Shown: positions 53,839-61,573 of the stretch, one piece after another
Position numbering within the stretch: position 1 is the stretch's first letter
Layout of the letters: each line of letters opens with the position of its first letter
Source: CAYRTD01 sp964528675
GTDB taxonomy: Bacteria; Bacteroidota; Bacteroidia; Bacteroidales; GCA-2748055
Length of the DNA stretch: 64,000 bases
Direction: 5' to 3'
Assembly: GCA_964528675.1 (NCBI GenBank)
Contig: CAZGTU010000008.1
Coordinates: forward strand, 34,030 to 98,029
Translations under genes and position numbers: made by a program
The notes under the pieces: model-generated
What the model was told of the DNA's origin: nothing
What the model saw: only the letters and a program-made list of their open reading frames with translations
Database searches by the model: none

Positions 53839-54618
53839 ATGAATTCAAAAGAAGAAAAACTGAAAGCATTTGAAGCATTACTTGACATAATGGATGAACT
53901 CAGGGTAAAATGCCCCTGGGACAGGAAACAAACCCTGGAAAGTTTGCGGAATCTTACTATCGAAGAAACATATGAGCTTGCGGATGCCATTCTTGAGGAT
54001 GATCTTGAAGAAATTCGAAAAGAACTTGGAGATCTTATACTGCACATCGTTTTTTATTCAAAAATCGGGGAAGAAAAAGAAGCATTCGATGTAGCAGATG
54101 TTATCAAAGGGATAAATGATAAACTGGTTTTCCGGCATCCTCATGTTTTTGGCGATTTAGCGGTAGACAACGCCGATCAGGTAAAAGAAAACTGGGAAGA
54201 GATAAAACGGAAGGAAGGTCATCGTTCGGTGCTTGCAGGTGTCCCAAAATCATTACCGGCTATGATAAAGGCAAACAGAGTTCAGGAAAAAGTTCGTGCC
54301 GTAGGATTTGACTGGGATGAACCTTCACAGGTATGGAATAAAGTTCAGGAAGAAATTGAGGAATTAAAAACTGCTGTTAATTCAGACAATAAGAAAGAAA
54401 TCGAATCAGAATTCGGTGACCTTTTATTCTCAGTCATAAACGCAGCCCGTTTGCACGATGTAGACCCTGAAACTGCACTTGAAAAAACAAACAGGAAATT
54501 CATCAAGCGATTTCTTTATCTTGAAAAAGAAACCCTTCATAAAGGCAGGGAGTTAAAGCAGATGACCCTCTATGAAATGAACGAAATATGGGAAAAAGCC
54601 AAAAAATTTGATGAATAA
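53839..54618 (+). CDS. mazG: Nucleoside triphosphate pyrophosphohydrolase
   Basis: A 259-residue cytoplasmic enzyme with two MazG all-alpha domains. The first has CPWDRKQTLESLRNLTIEETYELADAI and EEIRKELGDLILHIVFYSKIGEE (ExxE and ExxD magnesium sites). The second has VQEEIEELKTAVNSDNKKEIESEFGDLLFSVINAARL. PALIKA-type KSLPAMIKANRVQEKVRAVGFDW lies between them. It hydrolyses non-canonical or stress-related NTPs (and possibly ppGpp-linked pools). The gap to the SAM-hydrolase gene is 8 bases, indicating a transcriptional unit. It converges with the DUF5606 gene. Confidence 0.95.
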   Translation: MNSKEEKLKAFEALLDIMDELRVKCPWDRKQTLESLRNLTIEETYELADAILEDDLEEIRKELGDLILHIVFYSKIGEEKEAFDVADVIKGINDKLVFRHPHVFGDLAVDNADQVKENWEEIKRKEGHRSVLAGVPKSLPAMIKANRVQEKVRAVGFDWDEPSQVWNKVQEEIEELKTAVNSDNKKEIESEFGDLLFSVINAARLHDVDPETALEKTNRKFIKRFLYLEKETLHKGRELKQMTLYEMNEIWEKAKKFDE

Positions 54619-54662
54619 TTTAGTTCAGATGGAAGATCATTAATGAACCGGGGAGATTTGAT

Positions 54663-55142
54663 TTATTTTTCTTCTTCATTATCCTCTTCTTGCTTATCCT
54701 CTTTCCTGTCTTCTTCTGTTTCTTCAGACTCGGACTCTTTCTTTTCCTCTTCTTCATCATCTGGCTCGAGCATATCCAGATCGTGAAGCTGATTGTACCA
54801 TGACAGCACCTTCTTGATATCTGAAACATATACCCTTTCCCTGTCATAGTCGGGCAAAATTTCTTCAAAATAATCTTTCAACTCGTCAGCCGAAGATTTT
54901 GGAGGTATGGCCTTCCCTCCTCCTTCTTTCTCATATATCTTATTGAAAACATCGCCCAGTTTCACCTCATCTTCTTCGGTAAATATGGCAATATCCTCCA
55001 ATGCACTTACCTTATCGCTTGCATAAGCCGGGATTCTTTTTTTGTCAGTCAAAGATTCCACAATAATTCCGTTTTTAGCCTGTGCGATGAACTTATACAG
55101 CCCTGGCTTGCCACCTATTGCCAGAATATCTTTTAATTTCAT
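54663..55142 (-). CDS. DUF5606-family protein with acidic C-terminus
   Basis: A 159-residue cytoplasmic protein. The N-terminal 115 residues (MKLKDILAIGGKPGLYKFIAQAKNGIIVESL, then KVSALEDIAIFTEEDEVKLGDVF and VYVSDIKKVLSWYNQLHDL) correspond to DUF5606, a Bacteroidota-specific family of unknown function. The last 40 residues are almost pure Glu/Lys/Asp (DEEEEKKESESEETEEDRK), a likely disordered acidic tail. It is separated from the next minus-strand gene by 117 AT-rich bases and is probably monocistronic. RNA or nucleic-acid mimicry by the acidic tail would be speculation. Confidence 0.88.
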   Translation of the reverse strand: MKLKDILAIGGKPGLYKFIAQAKNGIIVESLTDKKRIPAYASDKVSALEDIAIFTEEDEVKLGDVFNKIYEKEGGGKAIPPKSSADELKDYFEEILPDYDRERVYVSDIKKVLSWYNQLHDLDMLEPDDEEEEKKESESEETEEDRKEDKQEEDNEEEK

Positions 55143-55259
55143 AGATAAATGATTTAAAAATTCAGCCTGGAATATTTCATTTTAAAATAGTCTCATTTTA
55201 ACCAAAAATATCAAAAAAAATTGTTATCTCTATCAATTATTATTCATTTACTTCAAGAA

Positions 55260-55982
55260 TCAGCTAAAGCCTCTTTCCTTACGGATTGATTCATATGCCT
55301 CACTTACTTTGCGGAACTTTTCGTGGGCAACTTTTTTGAAATCCTCACCGAGATATGAAACTTTATCAGGATGATATTTCATCGCCATCTTCCGGTAGGC
55401 TTTTTTTACCTCTTCATCGCTTGCATCAGGGCTTATTTCCAGAATTTTATAAGCTGCATCAGTTGAAGGAACAAACATCGAAAGTATTGACTCTCTGTCT
55501 TTTGCACTTATACCAAGATAGCCGGCTATTCTTTGCAGGACATTTTTTTCTGCAGGCCCGATTACGCCGTCGGCGTTTGCAATGCCATATAAAAAGTGCA
55601 TCATTTGCAACCGTGATGAATAGTCCAGTCTTGTTTTGATTTGCTGTGTCACAGCCTGAAGATCTACATCTCTCTTCAGTAGATCTCTGAGCATCATGAT
55701 GGCTTCACTGGCTGAACTTTCACCAAAACTTCTAACGAAATATGCTTTAACGAAATCCAATTCGGATTTAACTACTTTGCCATCGGCCTTCATTACGGCA
55801 GAAACCAGGACAAGCAGGCTCATGGCAAAGTCTCCCGGCGTTGTTCTTCCGGGAATACCCTGAAATTTTGGTATGCCCTGATCATCAAAAGCAGTACCGA
55901 TTAAAAATCCCAGCAAACCACCAATTGGTCCGAAGAAAGCCCATCCCAGACCCCCGGCAATCCATTTTGTAAATTTACCCAT
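55260..55982 (-). CDS. TerB-like/DnaJ-domain protein (DjlA-type)
   Basis: A 240-residue protein. An N-terminal Gly-rich hydrophobic segment (WIAGGLGWAFFGPIGGLLGFLIG) may insert in the membrane. A TerB/tellurite-resistance-like helical domain follows (AMSLLVLVSAVMKADGKVVKSELDFVKAYF, then IANADGVIGPAEKNVLQRIAGYLGIS). The C-terminal J-domain has YHPDKVSYLGEDF with HPD (about residue 212). This is the DjlA order (anchor, TerB-like, J), so it probably stimulates DnaK at the membrane. I chose Met 55982 (MGKFTKWIAGG); the longer frame to 56036 adds 18 residues without family support. It overlaps the coaE stop by 8 bases, so the genes are translationally linked. Confidence 0.88.
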   Translation of the reverse strand: MGKFTKWIAGGLGWAFFGPIGGLLGFLIGTAFDDQGIPKFQGIPGRTTPGDFAMSLLVLVSAVMKADGKVVKSELDFVKAYFVRSFGESSASEAIMMLRDLLKRDVDLQAVTQQIKTRLDYSSRLQMMHFLYGIANADGVIGPAEKNVLQRIAGYLGISAKDRESILSMFVPSTDAAYKILEISPDASDEEVKKAYRKMAMKYHPDKVSYLGEDFKKVAHEKFRKVSEAYESIRKERGFS

Positions 55983-56589
55983 GTTTGTCGTTTGTTTTTT
56001 GGTTCTGCAAAGAAATGAATTTATCATGTAAATCAAGAACCTGCGGAAGGATTAAATCTTCTGAATTATTAAAAATTATGTAATCACTTAATTTTACTTT
56101 TTCTTCCTCAGGCAATTGTTGATCTATCCTTTTTATTACTTCTTCCCTCTTAACGGCATCCCTTTGCATAACTCTTTGTATACGCAATTCCTTCCTTGCA
56201 CTTACAAAAACAATTGCATCAAAAAAGCGATAATGTCCGGATTCAAATAAAATTGCTGCTTCTTCTATAACATACGGATATTTCTGATGTTCTGCAGTCC
56301 ATTGCTTAAAATCTTCCTGAACTACGGGATGAACAACTTTATTGAGCTCCTGAAGTCTTTGAGGATCAGAAAAAACTAAAGATGCAATATATGTACTATT
56401 GAGTTTCCCATTGACATATGCCTTTTCTCCAAATAAGGAAATAATCTCCGACTTCAGCCGCGCATTGAAATTCATCAATTGTTTGGCCTCTGAATCCGCG
56501 TGGTAAACAGGAATGTTAAGATGCTTAAAAATCCGGGACACTGTGGTTTTCCCGCTTCCTATACCTCCTGTTAATCCAAGTTTAAGCAT
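55975..56589 (-). CDS. coaE: Dephospho-CoA kinase
   Basis: A 204-residue cytoplasmic kinase completing coenzyme A synthesis. The P-loop is LGLTGGIGSGKTTVSRIF (residues 4-20), followed by VYHADSEAKQLM, VVHPVVQEDFKQW and LLFESGHYRFFDAIVFVSARKELRIQRVMQRDAVKREEVIKRIDQQ, the CoaE lid region (residues about 113-165). Its start at 56589 shares one base with the ybbR stop, and its end overlaps the DnaJ-like start. All sit in the nusB-to-dnaJ-like run. Confidence 0.96.
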   Translation of the reverse strand: MLKLGLTGGIGSGKTTVSRIFKHLNIPVYHADSEAKQLMNFNARLKSEIISLFGEKAYVNGKLNSTYIASLVFSDPQRLQELNKVVHPVVQEDFKQWTAEHQKYPYVIEEAAILFESGHYRFFDAIVFVSARKELRIQRVMQRDAVKREEVIKRIDQQLPEEEKVKLSDYIIFNNSEDLILPQVLDLHDKFISLQNQKTNDKHG

Positions 56590-57584
56590 TATTTTTGAAT
56601 AAGATATTCAACAGTTTTGGGGTTGAATTTTATTGACCTTACAAATTCTGGCCTCTTTGTAAGTTTCACTTCTAATCGAGTCTGCCCTTCCTCAATTTCG
56701 GCATAATCAACAGTCGCTTTAAACATCCCGGGCTGAATTCTTTCATAGTTGCTCAGTCCGACCTGGCAGGTCAATGCAATTTGCCTGGGAAAAGTAATTA
56801 TATTGAGTGTATCGGGAGCGGCAGTGACAGTTATGGGAACTGAGATTGTTTTTTCAGTGAACCTCTCAACTTCAATTTTAACATTGACTCTTTCAGTGCT
56901 GAGAGTAGTATGTTTTAAACGCTGCAATCCGATATCTATTTCCTTATCCCCTGATATTATTCCCAGATCTTTGTCTTTGGTGTAAATATATTTCAGCGTA
57001 TCCATAATATAATCTGGTCCTGTTACCACAATAGAATCAGGTTGAAGAAGAACAGGTTGTTTTAATATCATTTGCCGCTCGAGCTGGAAATCAAAATTTG
57101 GCCTGACAGCAAGGCTTTTTTCCACCACTTCAGCAAAAGGAAATACCAGGGTATCAGGCTTTACCTCAAGAATCTCAAATTCTGAACTCAATTGTTTATC
57201 AATGTAATCTTTCAGAAATCTCGTCTCAACAAAGAAAAATCCGGAATCTCTTTCTCTCATTGGCTTCAGCGTGAAAGAATTCACGCTGATAACCAGTGGG
57301 ATATATCTCGAACTTATTTTATGCTGCAAAAGGACATATCCGTGAGCATAAACATCCAATTTCAGATGATCGGGAAGTTCTCCGATAAGGGTTTTATCAT
57401 CGGGAAAATTGCGGTATCTTACCGGATAATCAATCTGAGTTGTATAATTCTTTTCCAGTGCCTTGAGCAACCAGATGATAATGGAAATGATCAAAAAGAA
57501 TGTAAAGATCAGAGCCTTCTTTCGGGCACCGGTCCTCTCACTACCGAATATTCCGGATAATCGTTTAAAAAAATTTGTCTTCAA
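56589..57584 (-). CDS. YbbR-domain protein
   Basis: A 331-residue protein with one N-terminal transmembrane helix (KALIFTFFLIISIIIWLLKAL, about 23-44) and an extracytoplasmic beta-rich body. YbbR-type repeats occur around VRYRNFPDDKTLIGELPDHLKLDVYAHGYVLL, SLAVRPNFDFQLERQMI and ISVPITVTAAPDTLNI. In other phyla YbbR/CdaR regulates the cyclic-di-AMP cyclase. Whether it does so here is unknown; the dacA gene is not in the window. It lies between yajC and coaE in the same direction. The final TVEYLIQK is typical of the family end. Confidence 0.85.
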   Translation of the reverse strand: MKTNFFKRLSGIFGSERTGARKKALIFTFFLIISIIIWLLKALEKNYTTQIDYPVRYRNFPDDKTLIGELPDHLKLDVYAHGYVLLQHKISSRYIPLVISVNSFTLKPMRERDSGFFFVETRFLKDYIDKQLSSEFEILEVKPDTLVFPFAEVVEKSLAVRPNFDFQLERQMILKQPVLLQPDSIVVTGPDYIMDTLKYIYTKDKDLGIISGDKEIDIGLQRLKHTTLSTERVNVKIEVERFTEKTISVPITVTAAPDTLNIITFPRQIALTCQVGLSNYERIQPGMFKATVDYAEIEEGQTRLEVKLTKRPEFVRSIKFNPKTVEYLIQK

Positions 57585-57678
57585 ATTTCCCCGTGTTTTT
57601 AGTCAAAGGTATAAAAAAGTGGGAAAACAGGAGATGGCTATCCAAAAAGTCAATTTGCCCGTCTAAGGTTGAGTAATT

Positions 57679-57996
57679 TTATCTCTGTGTTGTATTTATA
57701 TCACTTGGGTCCTTCAATACGGCATTCTTATCTACTTTGATTCTAACATTGTCTGCAATCTCAACAGTCAGAGTCTGATCTTTTACATCCATTACCTTAC
57801 CATAAATTCCGCCGGTGGTAACAATCTTCTCTCCTTTTGATATAGAACTTCTGTAATTTTTAAGTTCCTTTTGTTTTTTCACCTGCGGTCTTATCATGAA
57901 GAAATAGAAAACCACAATGATCAATAAAAGAGGTAAAAGAGATGTTAGTGGGCTTGGTGAAGCCGGTTCCTGTAAAATAATTGTTAAAAAGTCCAT
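57679..57996 (-). CDS. yajC: Preprotein translocase subunit YajC
   Basis: A 105-residue inner-membrane protein with a single N-terminal helix (LTSLLPLLLIIVVFYFFMIRPQVKKQKE, the family hallmark IRPQ-KK). A small cytoplasmic beta domain follows (GEKIVTTGGIYGKVMDVKDQTLTVEIADNVRIKVDKNAV). YajC associates with SecDF-YajC in protein export. It lies between DUF1573 and ybbR on the same strand, at 15 and 94 bases respectively. Length matches the norm (about 100). Confidence 0.95.
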   Translation of the reverse strand: MDFLTIILQEPASPSPLTSLLPLLLIIVVFYFFMIRPQVKKQKELKNYRSSISKGEKIVTTGGIYGKVMDVKDQTLTVEIADNVRIKVDKNAVLKDPSDINTTQR

Positions 57997-58011
57997 TTTT
58001 TAATATTTAGT

Positions 58012-58434
58012 TTATTTGGTTAATATTTCTGCTTTTAAGTTTAATTTCACAATTCTGTTTTCTGCATTTGTCTCAACAGTAACTGTTTTAAAATCCTTTC
58101 CAGATCTTCCCCTGGAATCATAAACCACCTTTAACCGTCCATTTTCTCCGGGAGCGACAGGTTCTTTATCATATTCAGGAACAGTACATCCGCAGGTTGC
58201 AGAAGCCCGTTTAATAATGAGAGGTCCATCCCCGGTATTGGTAAAATTGAAATACCATCCAACCTGCTCACCCTGGATAATCTTACCGAAATCATGTTCG
58301 GTTTTCTCAAATTGAATCTTTGCCGTGCCCTCCTGATCAGTAGATTCAGATAAAGATGTGTCTGAATTTTGCGAATCATTACAGGCCATTAAAGACAGAT
58401 AAAAAAACAATATGATAACAGATACAAATCTCAT
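58012..58434 (-). CDS. DUF1573-family lipoprotein
   Basis: A 140-residue lipoprotein from Met 58434 (MRFVSVIILFFYLSLMACND, Cys about 18). The longer frame to 58521 would overlap nusB and lacks a signal. The mature domain has the DUF1573 pattern KTEHDFGKIIQGEQVGWYFNFTNTGDGPLIIKRASATCGCTVPEY, an Ig-like fold with the conserved CGC (about 93). DUF1573 proteins are abundant in Bacteroidota envelopes; their role is unknown. The start falls 2 bases after the nusB stop. Confidence 0.9.
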   Translation of the reverse strand: MRFVSVIILFFYLSLMACNDSQNSDTSLSESTDQEGTAKIQFEKTEHDFGKIIQGEQVGWYFNFTNTGDGPLIIKRASATCGCTVPEYDKEPVAPGENGRLKVVYDSRGRSGKDFKTVTVETNAENRIVKLNLKAEILTK

Positions 58435-58435
58435 A

Positions 58436-59386
58436 CTAAATTTCTCCGATGAGTCCTCTTCCTGTTTTGACAATCTTTTTTTCATCTCTGAGCTTTTGCA
58501 AAATCTTATCCAATACACCATTTATAAATGTGTTGCTTTTCTCAGTGCTATAAAATTTGGCAATTTCCAAAAATTCATTCAGGGTAACTTTTGTCGGAAT
58601 TGACTTGAACTCTATCATTTCAGTGATAGCAAGTTGCATGATCAGTACATCCATAAAAGCGATTCGTTCCAGATCCCAGTTACTCGCCTTTTCTTCAATA
58701 AGTTTAAGACTCATTTCACGGTACACCGTAGCCTTCCTGAATAATTTTTTCACAAACTCCCTGTCTTCGTCGTTTTTGAATAGATCAGGCAATTCAAGCT
58801 CTTCAGTACTATTCTCCTTGAATTTCTTGACTGTTTTGATCACCATCGAGATAACGAACTCGAGATCATCATTCCAGTAAATACTTTTTTCCTCCAGAAT
58901 CTGATACAGGGATTCATTGGGAAAAACAATATCATTGAAAAACCGGATGATAATCTTTTTATCTCTGCTATAATCAATTTCATCAGCATTCATGTATTCC
59001 TGATATTCCGGATGCTCGATAAAAAGATTATATAATTCTTTTATGAATTCAGGATGATTAGACCAATTGATCTTTGCTGTTTCTAAATATCTTTTAAATT
59101 GACGATTATCCCTCAATTGTTCAATAAATCTATTACTAATGAACCGGGTATTGGGGTGAAGATCTTCATGGCTGGGCATCCGTTTATTCCTGGCAAGTTC
59201 TATCCTGGATTCGGCATAATCAACCACCTCAATAGCCAATAAAAGTATATAATAAAAGAGATCGTAAGCCTTATTAATACTGAAAAACAATTCCTTTTCC
59301 GACTTATTTAAATCTTTCTGGTCAGATTTATAATAAGCGTAAAGTACCTGTAACACTTTAATCCTTAAAAGCCTTCTGCTTATCAT
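58436..59386 (-). CDS. nusB: Transcription antitermination factor NusB
   Basis: About 316 residues, roughly twice the E. coli length and usual for Bacteroidota NusB. The start MISRRLLRIKVLQVLYAYYKSDQ (Met 59386) begins the RNA-binding helix, a long insertion follows, and the conserved C-terminal end IAFMDVLIMQLAITEMIEFKSIPTKVTLNEFLEIAKFYSTEKSNTFINGVLD matches NusB. It binds boxA with NusE during rRNA transcription. The longer frame to 59419 is rejected since the TACATTTG -7 element lies in it. It is the first gene of the nusB-DUF1573-yajC-ybbR-coaE-dnaJ-like run. Confidence 0.93.
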   Translation of the reverse strand: MISRRLLRIKVLQVLYAYYKSDQKDLNKSEKELFFSINKAYDLFYYILLLAIEVVDYAESRIELARNKRMPSHEDLHPNTRFISNRFIEQLRDNRQFKRYLETAKINWSNHPEFIKELYNLFIEHPEYQEYMNADEIDYSRDKKIIIRFFNDIVFPNESLYQILEEKSIYWNDDLEFVISMVIKTVKKFKENSTEELELPDLFKNDEDREFVKKLFRKATVYREMSLKLIEEKASNWDLERIAFMDVLIMQLAITEMIEFKSIPTKVTLNEFLEIAKFYSTEKSNTFINGVLDKILQKLRDEKKIVKTGRGLIGEI

Positions 59387-59416
59387 TATAAAGAACAAGA
59401 TTTTAATATCCGGCAG

Positions 59417-59424
59417 CAAATGTA
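59417..59424 (-). promoter_or_regulatory. -7 promoter element (TACATTTG) of the nusB run
   Basis: On the minus strand TACATTTG matches TAnnTTTG 31 bases before the chosen nusB start, and it overlaps the beginning of the longer frame. No clean -33 element is seen. Confidence 0.45.
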
Positions 59425-59633
59425 CGGATTTTTTTTTGAGAATCTAAGTTCTGTTTATCCATTTATTATTTAAGGTTTTATTGCCGGTAACTTTTTTTTA
59501 TCATACTGTTTATCTCATCTTTACAGAAGATAACTTCAGCTAAATAACAAGTTTTTTGATAAGTTAGTATATAAGTTTTGACAGAAAAAATATCAAAATG
59601 TTATTATAATTGAGGAATTCTAAATTATTTTTC

Positions 59634-59641
59634 TATTTTTG
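59634..59641 (+). promoter_or_regulatory. -7 promoter element (TATTTTTG) of the DUF3276 gene
   Basis: TATTTTTG matches TAnnTTTG 39 bases upstream of ATG 59680, with a partial TTG 21 bases before it (59610-59612). Confidence 0.45.
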
Positions 59642-59679
59642 ATTTTGAAACGCATTAATCCGAAAACTAAATCGAGTTC

Positions 59680-60078
59680 ATGATGGAAGAAGGAAATGGA
59701 AAAAATGAAGAAGTTGTAAAAAACAATAGGGAAGAAATTTTTTCTGAAGCTGTAAGGGCTGGAAAAAGAACCTATTTTTTTGATGTTAAAGCTACTCGAA
59801 GGAATGATTATTACCTAACCATTACGGAAAGTAAAAAAAGATTTAACCGTGATGGCAAATCTTTCTATGAGAAGCACAAAGTCTTCCTTTACAAAGAAGA
59901 CTTCGACAAATTTGTTGATGGGTTGGTATCTGCCATTGATTACATCAAGAAAAACAACCCTATGACCCAGGGTGAAAACCAGAACCAGGTGGCTGAAAAG
60001 GGAAATGAGCCGGAAGCTGCTATGGCAGAAAACTACACTAACATCGAGTTTGAGGATCTTGATGAGGATAAGTCCTGA
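59680..60078 (+). CDS. DUF3276-family (PUR-alpha-like) nucleic-acid-binding protein
   Basis: A 132-residue cytoplasmic protein. After a charged start, the region EIFSEAVRAGKRTYFFDVKATRRNDYYLTITESKKRF (about 17-54) and FYEKHKVFLYKEDFDKFVDGLVSAIDYIKK form one PUR repeat. Bacteroidota DUF3276 proteins are structural relatives of eukaryotic PUR-alpha and bind single-stranded nucleic acid. The C-terminal tail is acidic and disordered. ATG ATG at the start leaves the exact first residue open by one codon. It has its own promoter and ends convergently with the MTH1187-type gene. Confidence 0.9.
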   Translation: MMEEGNGKNEEVVKNNREEIFSEAVRAGKRTYFFDVKATRRNDYYLTITESKKRFNRDGKSFYEKHKVFLYKEDFDKFVDGLVSAIDYIKKNNPMTQGENQNQVAEKGNEPEAAMAENYTNIEFEDLDEDKS

Positions 60079-60112
60079 TTTATACCCTCACAGGTTTAAT
60101 TAATCAGATTCA

Positions 60113-60412
60113 TCAATCGTATTTACTCATCTTATCCTGGATGAGAATGTCTCTATTTGCCCCAAATTGAAGCTTGAGATTAATGATAATATCATTAGCT
60201 CCTGCTTCAATACTTTTATCACGGATCTGACGGACAATTTCCATAACAGCGGAATATTCACCTTCTACAACCGTTTCAAAAGGACAGATTCTGTAGTTAA
60301 GGCCCGATTGTTTTATAATTTCTATTGCCTTATCAATGATGCCATAGGCCTCATCTTTTTCACCTCCCGGTAAAAGTTGAATAGCTGCATTTATTTTATA
60401 TTCTTTTTCCAT
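60113..60412 (-). CDS. Thiamine-binding protein (MTH1187/DUF77 family)
   Basis: A 99-residue ferredoxin-like-fold protein with the family pattern INAAIQLLPGGEKDEAYGIIDKAIEIIKQSGLNYRICPFETVVEGEYSAVMEIVRQIRDKSIEAGANDIIINLKL (residues about 7-82). Family members such as YqgV and MTH1187 bind thiamine or hydroxymethylpyrimidine, with conserved residues in TVVEGEY. It lies 9 bases downstream of the 249-residue hypothetical gene on the same strand, so the two are co-transcribed. No TPP riboswitch is visible upstream. Confidence 0.88.
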   Translation of the reverse strand: MEKEYKINAAIQLLPGGEKDEAYGIIDKAIEIIKQSGLNYRICPFETVVEGEYSAVMEIVRQIRDKSIEAGANDIIINLKLQFGANRDILIQDKMSKYD

Positions 60413-60421
60413 TATATATCA

Positions 60422-61171
60422 TTATTCATCATCGGGATCCTGGATGATATAATCCTTATTATTTAGAAAATCTTTTATTTCCTTGAATGACAATTCTTTA
60501 ACATTGGTGATAATAAAACTGTCCTTTAAAAAATTACCGTAGTTATTACATTCTACAACTGCTTCCTCAAATACGGCTTTGACCGGTTCTTTCAATGGTA
60601 TCACAGCCTTTATTGTTGCCATTGATTCAGAAAAATTCACATCTTCTATTTCAGAATCATGCTTATTGAGGATATAATGAAATTCTGATTTTATGACTTT
60701 TTTCTGAAGGTCAGTCAAAAAATTATCTGTGCGACCAAGCAGAACAACAAAATAACGCAATTTTTCTCCTTTACCCCCAAGGCCGGTTGATATTAACACC
60801 TGGTTTTGATCAAGGATCCTGGATTCTATCAACATTCTGCTCTCCTGGTAAGCAAGTGCCGTCCACTCAGCCAGTGATTCGGGAGCATCGGTATAAAATT
60901 CCTCAATAATCCTGAAAGCTTTAACATCTTCTATAGAAGCAAGTTTCGCCAGTAAGTCTTTCTTTTCTTCTTCAGATATCGTGTCTTCAAATAATTTTCC
61001 AGACTGATTTAAAACTTCCTCCACATCCAGCTCTTCTTTTACCTGTCGCGAAAGATCAAAGTATTTCATTTGAAGATCGACATCAATCTGTCTCTGAAGA
61101 ATATTAAAATTCCCGGAATCGTTGCCAAACAACTCCTGCAATTTATCATGTATATTTTCGTTTTCCTCCAT
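60422..61171 (-). CDS. Conserved hypothetical cytoplasmic protein, 249 aa
   Basis: A soluble protein with no signal or TM segment. The first 110 residues are helical (FNILQRQIDVDLQMKYFDLSRQVKEELD, KKDLLAKLASIEDVKAFRIIEEFYTDAPESLAEWTALAYQE). The rest is alpha/beta (LISTGLGGKGEKLRYFVVLLGRTDNFLTDLQKKVIKSEF, ATIKAVIPLKEPVKAVFEEAVVECN). A GLGGKGEKLRYF turn is prominent, but it is not a P-loop. It closely precedes the thiamine-binding protein (9 bases). I recognise no named domain; a Bacteroidota-restricted conserved protein is likely. Confidence 0.75.
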   Translation of the reverse strand: MEENENIHDKLQELFGNDSGNFNILQRQIDVDLQMKYFDLSRQVKEELDVEEVLNQSGKLFEDTISEEEKKDLLAKLASIEDVKAFRIIEEFYTDAPESLAEWTALAYQESRMLIESRILDQNQVLISTGLGGKGEKLRYFVVLLGRTDNFLTDLQKKVIKSEFHYILNKHDSEIEDVNFSESMATIKAVIPLKEPVKAVFEEAVVECNNYGNFLKDSFIITNVKELSFKEIKDFLNNKDYIIQDPDDE

Positions 61172-61573
61172 TGGACCGGTTTACAAATAATTATTTACTG
61201 AAGTTTTTCACTTCTCAATAAATGCTGCCACAGATTACTCACATTCTTTGGCTGTTCATGAGATCGCTATCCTTAAGTTCACAGATTAAGAATATTAATT
61301 GCATTCGTACTAATTAGATTGACATAGAAACCTTTCTGAAAAAACAGAAAGGAATCTGCGAAAATTAATTGCAACGAGTGAGAATAATAATTTTAATCTG
61401 TGAATCTGTGGCAACATATCTTATTAATCAAGTGCGAAACTTTAGTTATTTAAATCAAATTACAAAATAAAAAAAGGTAATACAAGTGTAATTAAAATAT
61501 TATTTTAAATAATACCAAAAAATGGGGATAGATTTTAAATGAATTAAAACTAATATTGTGTAGAAATAAAGAT
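61172..61573. other. Intergenic region (402 bases) with a MITE-like inverted repeat
   Basis: No gene. Nearly all of its left half is the imperfect inverted repeat at 61227-61446. The remaining 120 bases are AT-rich and lead to feoB. No Fur box is evident. Confidence 0.6.
61227..61446 (+). repeat. MITE-like imperfect inverted repeat containing dispersed-repeat copy C
   Basis: TGCCACAGATTACTCACA at the left is inverted against TGTGAATCTGTGGCA at the right (outer about 15-18 bp, with gaps). Further in, TTCACAGATTAAGAATATTAATTGCA opposes TTGCAATTAATTTTCGC and TTAATCTGTGAA. A hairpin CCTTTCTG-AAAAAA-CAGAAAGG sits at 61333-61354. The right end (61403-61446) is identical to 17888-17931. No transposase is present. 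Confidence 0.6.

Noticed and set aside
61447..61573. Fur box upstream of feoB
   Set aside because: AT-rich sequence but no convincing GATAAT-type inverted repeat.
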